Positions 7,496 through 9,442 of a DNA stretch of 9,442 nt are shown here, piece by piece. A program made the position numbers and the translations under genes. Each line of letters begins with the position of its first letter. Positions within the stretch are counted from its first letter, which is position 1. The stretch lies in assembly GCA_964495145.1 (NCBI GenBank), contig CAZBUP010000036.1:1-9442 (forward strand), given 5' to 3'. This stretch comes from UBA6120 sp964495145. Its GTDB lineage: Bacteria > Bacillota_I > Bacilli_A > RFN20 > CAG-826. Below the pieces are notes generated by a model, which saw only the letters and a list, made by a program, of their open reading frames with translations, searched no databases and was not told the origin of the DNA.

Positions 7496-7504
7496 TGATA
7501 TAAT
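7496..7504 (+). promoter_or_regulatory. Extended -10 promoter of the yebC-family gene
   Basis: TGATATAAT, 12 bases after the PHP gene stop, is identical to the extended -10 in front of comEB. No -35 is seen at normal spacing; TTGTCA at 7489-7494 is too close. The start codon at 7535 has TAGGAG 8 bases upstream. Confidence 0.6.
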
Positions 7505-7534
7505 GATTTTATTCGGAAATTAGGAGTTTCATTT

Positions 7535-8239
7535 ATGGGAAGACATTTTGAGGTGCGCGCCGCCGCGATGGCGGCATCCGGCGCGAAAAAGTCCGCGCTT
7601 TACATGCGGGCCAGCAAAGAAATCTACATGGCGGCCAAGGGCGGCTTGCCCGACCCAGACAGCAATCTTTCATTGCGGAGCGCCATCGACAAATATAAAG
7701 GCTTAAGCGTCCCCAAAGACGTGATCGAACGGGCCATCAAGAAAGCCAGCGGCGGCGAAGCCGAGGCTTATTCTTCTGGTCGCTACGAAGCGTTTGGCCC
7801 CGGCAACAGCTTGATCATCGTCGACACCTTGACCGATAACGTCAACCGGGCTTTCATCGACATCCGGACGGCCATCACCCGCAAGGGCGGCCGCTTGGCC
7901 ACGGTCGCCTATAACTTCAACGAGGTCGGCCTCCTGGTGTTCAAGGGCGAGGACCCCGACCATTTCGCCGAAGCCTTGATTTTGGCCGACGTCGACGTCA
8001 AGGACATCTCCGGATACGAGGGTCACATCGAAATCCAGGTGGCCCCGACGGCTTTGAACGCCGCCAAGTCGGCCCTAAAGGAATTGGCCATCGAAGACTT
8101 CGACGTGTGCGAGATCACCATGATCCCGAACGAGACCATCGCCCTCGAGGGCGAAGACCTCGACACCTTCAAGAATTTATTGGACGTCCTCGACGAACTC
8201 CAAGACGTTCAAAACGTCTATCACAACGTCGAATTATAA
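7535..8239 (+). CDS. YebC-family translation factor, YeeN/YeeI (YebC2) type
   Basis: A 234-residue cytoplasmic protein of the YebC/PmpR/TACO1 family. The family was long annotated as transcriptional regulators; more recent work ties it to translation, especially relief of ribosome stalling at proline-rich sequences. It matches the YeeN branch rather than classical YebC: MGRHFEVRAAAMAASGAKKS at the start, SKEIYMAAKGGLPDPDSNLS at about 29-48, VPKDVIERAIKKASGG, GRYEAFGPGNSLIIVDTLTD, then a C-terminal domain ending in DVQNVYHNVEL, which closely resembles E. coli YeeN. The segment KGGRLATVAYNF is about three residues shorter than in YeeN and lacks the usual GSVSYMF wording. It has its own promoter and a good ribosome site, and lies between the ecf-truA operon and rplM. 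Confidence 0.93.
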   Translation: MGRHFEVRAAAMAASGAKKSALYMRASKEIYMAAKGGLPDPDSNLSLRSAIDKYKGLSVPKDVIERAIKKASGGEAEAYSSGRYEAFGPGNSLIIVDTLTDNVNRAFIDIRTAITRKGGRLATVAYNFNEVGLLVFKGEDPDHFAEALILADVDVKDISGYEGHIEIQVAPTALNAAKSALKELAIEDFDVCEITMIPNETIALEGEDLDTFKNLLDVLDELQDVQNVYHNVEL

Positions 8240-8287
8240 GCCCGATGTCGCGACTTTTTATATCTTGGGGCCGTCAATATTTTTTCA

Positions 8288-8316
8288 TTGACTTTATATG
8301 TAAATATAAGTATTAT
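8288..8316 (+). promoter_or_regulatory. Strong sigma-A promoter of rplM-rpsI
   Basis: TTGACT (8288-8293), 17 bases, then TATTAT (8311-8316), in an AT-rich stretch. It is the best -35/-10 pair upstream of a protein-coding gene in the window. Transcription should begin near 8323, leaving a leader of about 60 bases before the rplM ATG. Confidence 0.75.
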
Positions 8317-8323
8317 TGTATCC

Positions 8324-8376
8324 GGCACAAATTGCCAAAATTGTAGTCCCGGTAAGAATACAGTTTGGTAAGGAGG
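8324..8376 (+). promoter_or_regulatory. Structured rplM leader, candidate L13 autoregulatory RNA
   Basis: The short untranslated leader can form two mutually exclusive hairpins. The first pairs GGCA (8324-8327) with TGCC (8333-8336). The second, larger one pairs 8332-8345 with 8359-8371 (about 13 pairs including two G-U, with A8340 bulged) around a 13-base loop containing CCCGG. Its 3' side reaches the edge of the AGGAGG ribosome site (8371-8376). L13 leaders that mediate feedback by the ribosomal protein are known in Bacillota. I cannot verify a match to that family from memory, so the assignment is tentative. Confidence 0.5.
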
Positions 8377-8383
8377 AACCAAC

Positions 8384-8830
8384 ATGCTACGTCAAACAAC
8401 TATGGCCAAAAAAGAAGAAATCGTCCGGAAGTGGTACGTGATCGACGCGACCGACAAACCATTGGGACGTTTAGCCAGCGAAGTAGCCATGGTCATCATG
8501 GGCAAACACAAACCGACGTTTACCCCCCATGTCGACTGCGGCGATTTCGTGATTATCGTCAATGCCAAGAAAGTCGGCTTGTCCGGCGACAAGCTGAACA
8601 CCAAGAACTATTACAACGTTTCCAAATACGCCGGCGGGCTCCGGACTCGGAGCGCCCAGGACATGGTCAACCGCTATCCGATCGAAATGGTCGAACGGGC
8701 CGTCTGGGGCATGATCCCCAAGGGTCGCTTGGGCCGTCAGCAGATCAAGAAGCTATTCGTCTACGAAGGGGCGGAACATCCCCACGAAGCGCAGAAACCG
8801 GAACCGATGCCGCTGCGCACTAACCTATAA
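8384..8830 (+). CDS. rplM: 50S ribosomal protein L13
   Basis: A 148-residue large-subunit ribosomal protein that binds 23S rRNA early in assembly. Recognised from RQTTMAKKEE at the N-terminus, the core RKWYVIDATDKPLGRLASEV, GKHKPTFTPHVDCGDFVIIV, RYPIEMVERAVWGMIPKGRLG and the terminal YEGAEHPHEAQKPEPM. The chosen ATG at 8384 lies 7 bases after a perfect AGGAGG and gives the N-terminal extension seen in Bacillota L13; the internal Met at 8402 would remove it. Followed by rpsI after 11 bases, the universal pairing. Confidence 0.98.
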   Translation: MLRQTTMAKKEEIVRKWYVIDATDKPLGRLASEVAMVIMGKHKPTFTPHVDCGDFVIIVNAKKVGLSGDKLNTKNYYNVSKYAGGLRTRSAQDMVNRYPIEMVERAVWGMIPKGRLGRQQIKKLFVYEGAEHPHEAQKPEPMPLRTNL

Positions 8831-8841
8831 GGAGAAAATCC

Positions 8842-9246
8842 ATGGCAACGAAGAAAAAAGAAATCGTCCAATACTACGGCACCGGCCGGCGCAAATCGTC
8901 GACCGCGCGCGTTTTCCTGAAAACCGGCACCGGGACCATCACCGTCAACGGCCGCCCGGTCAAGGAATACATGCCCTATGAAACCTTGGTCATGGACTTG
9001 ATGCAACCGCTCGTGCTCACCAATAACGCCGACAAGTTCGACGTCATGGCGACGGTCGCCGGCGGCGGATTCACCGGCCAAGCCGGGGCTATCCGCTTGG
9101 GCATCGCCCGGGCCTTGCTCGAAAGCGGCACCGAACGGACCACCCTGAAGGTCGCTGGCTTATTGACCCGTGACAGCCGGGCCAAAGAACGTAAGAAGTA
9201 CGGTCTTAAATCCGCGCGTCGCGCCCCGCAATTCAGCAAACGTTAA
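8842..9246 (+). CDS. rpsI: 30S ribosomal protein S9
   Basis: A 134-residue small-subunit protein whose C-terminal tail reaches the decoding centre and contacts P-site tRNA. Recognised from YYGTGRRKSSTARVFL, TVNGRPVKEYMP, VAGGGFTGQAGAIRLGIARA, LLTRDSRAKERKKYGLKSAR and the invariant end QFSKR. AAGGAG at 8829-8834 overlaps the rplM stop and stands 7 bases from the ATG, so the two genes are translated as a pair. A strong terminator follows 11 bases after the stop. Confidence 0.98.
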   Translation: MATKKKEIVQYYGTGRRKSSTARVFLKTGTGTITVNGRPVKEYMPYETLVMDLMQPLVLTNNADKFDVMATVAGGGFTGQAGAIRLGIARALLESGTERTTLKVAGLLTRDSRAKERKKYGLKSARRAPQFSKR

Positions 9247-9257
9247 TCTACTGATTA

Positions 9258-9297
9258 AAGAACCCATGGGCATCCACTCATGGGTTCTTATTTTAAT
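9258..9297 (+). terminator. Intrinsic terminator of the rplM-rpsI operon
   Basis: AAGAACCCATG (9258-9268) pairs perfectly over 11 bases with CATGGGTTCTT (9279-9289) around a 10-base loop, followed by ATTTTAAT. The U-tract is short, but the stem is strong and the position immediately after rpsI is right. Confidence 0.88.
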
Positions 9298-9320
9298 CGG
9301 TCGCCGACGCAAACTAATGA

Positions 9321-9349
9321 TTGAAAATTAAAATCTCATATAGTATATT
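9321..9349 (+). promoter_or_regulatory. Promoter of tRNA-Ile
   Basis: TTGAAA (9321-9326), 17 bases, then TATATT (9344-9349). The start of the tRNA is 15 bases downstream, a typical short leader for a stable RNA gene. It lies after the rpsI terminator, so the tRNA gene has its own transcription start. Confidence 0.7.
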
Positions 9350-9364
9350 GAATAGGCACATAAC

Positions 9365-9441
9365 GGGCCTTTAGCTCAGTTGGTTAGAGCGCGCCCCTGA
9401 TAAGGGCGAGGTCGATAGTTCAAATCTATTAAGGCCCACCA
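9365..9441 (+). tRNA. tRNA-Ile (anticodon GAT)
   Basis: A complete cloverleaf can be drawn: acceptor GGGCCTT (9365-9371) with AAGGCCC (9431-9437), D-stem GCTC/GAGC, anticodon stem CGCCC/GGGCG around loop CTGATAA with anticodon GAT at 9399-9401, and T-stem GATAG/CTATT with one terminal G-U pair around TTCAAAT. The discriminator is A9438 and the CCA end is encoded (9439-9441). It reads the ATC and ATT codons. The window ends one base later, so whether it starts a tRNA or rRNA cluster cannot be seen. Confidence 0.96.
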
Positions 9442-9442
9442 T

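Noticed and set aside
8247..8259. GTCGCGAC followed by TTTTT after the yebC-family gene as a terminator
   Set aside because: The palindrome has no room for a loop, so a stable hairpin cannot form; pairing GCCC (8240) with GGGGC (8267) is too weak. Transcription may run into rplM.
1..9442. CRISPR arrays, insertion sequences, phage or defence genes
   Set aside because: No spaced direct repeats, transposase or integrase motifs, or terminal inverted repeats were seen; apart from the unknown two-helix gene the coding genes are recognisable housekeeping or surface functions.

Overview
The window looks like a scaffold from a draft or metagenome-assembled genome (it contains a run of exactly 10 Ns) of a Bacillota/Mycoplasmatota-type bacterium with roughly balanced GC content. 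Three things point there: the ecfA1-ecfA2-ecfT-truA-rplM-rpsI gene order, AGGAGG-type ribosome binding sites with sigma-A/extended -10 promoters, and a surface nuclease of a kind I associate with Acholeplasma/Izemoplasma-like lineages. The placement below phylum is inference. TGA is a genuine stop here (truA ends in TGA inside an ATGA junction and Trp is encoded by TGG), so the code is the standard bacterial one and not the Mycoplasma code.

Layout. (1) 25-2478, minus strand: a large secreted, probably surface-anchored nuclease with a signal peptide, an endonuclease I domain, two Ig-like modules, a lamin-tail-like domain, an acidic helical region and a C-terminal membrane anchor. (2) 2479-2737: a divergent control region with a promoter in each direction and a 7-bp inverted repeat between them. 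(3) 2738-7484, plus strand: a tightly packed operon with comEB (dCMP deaminase), an unknown two-helix membrane protein, ecfA1 (interrupted by the assembly gap), ecfA2, ecfT, truA and a PHP-family phosphoesterase. Its junctions are short or overlapping. (4) 7485-8239: a YeeN-type YebC-family protein with its own extended -10 promoter. (5) 8240-9297: a strong promoter, a structured leader, rplM (L13), rpsI (S9) and an intrinsic terminator. (6) 9298-9442: a promoter and tRNA-Ile(GAT) with encoded CCA, ending one base before the window edge.

How the genes fit together. EcfA1, EcfA2 and EcfT form the shared energising module of an ECF vitamin/micronutrient importer; no substrate-binding S component lies in the window. 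TruA, YebC/YeeN, L13, S9 and tRNA-Ile are translation functions. The extracellular nuclease and dCMP deaminase, divergently transcribed from one control region, could both belong to scavenging and reuse of environmental DNA, but that link is inference. Compared with the order known from Bacillus subtilis (rplQ-ecfA1-ecfA2-ecfT-truA-rplM-rpsI), comEB plus a small membrane gene occupy the rplQ position, and a PHP gene plus yeeN-type yebC sit between truA and rplM. I saw no clear mobile element, CRISPR array or undescribed multi-gene defence system. The least ordinary items are the nuclease architecture, the divergent control region and the unknown two-helix protein.
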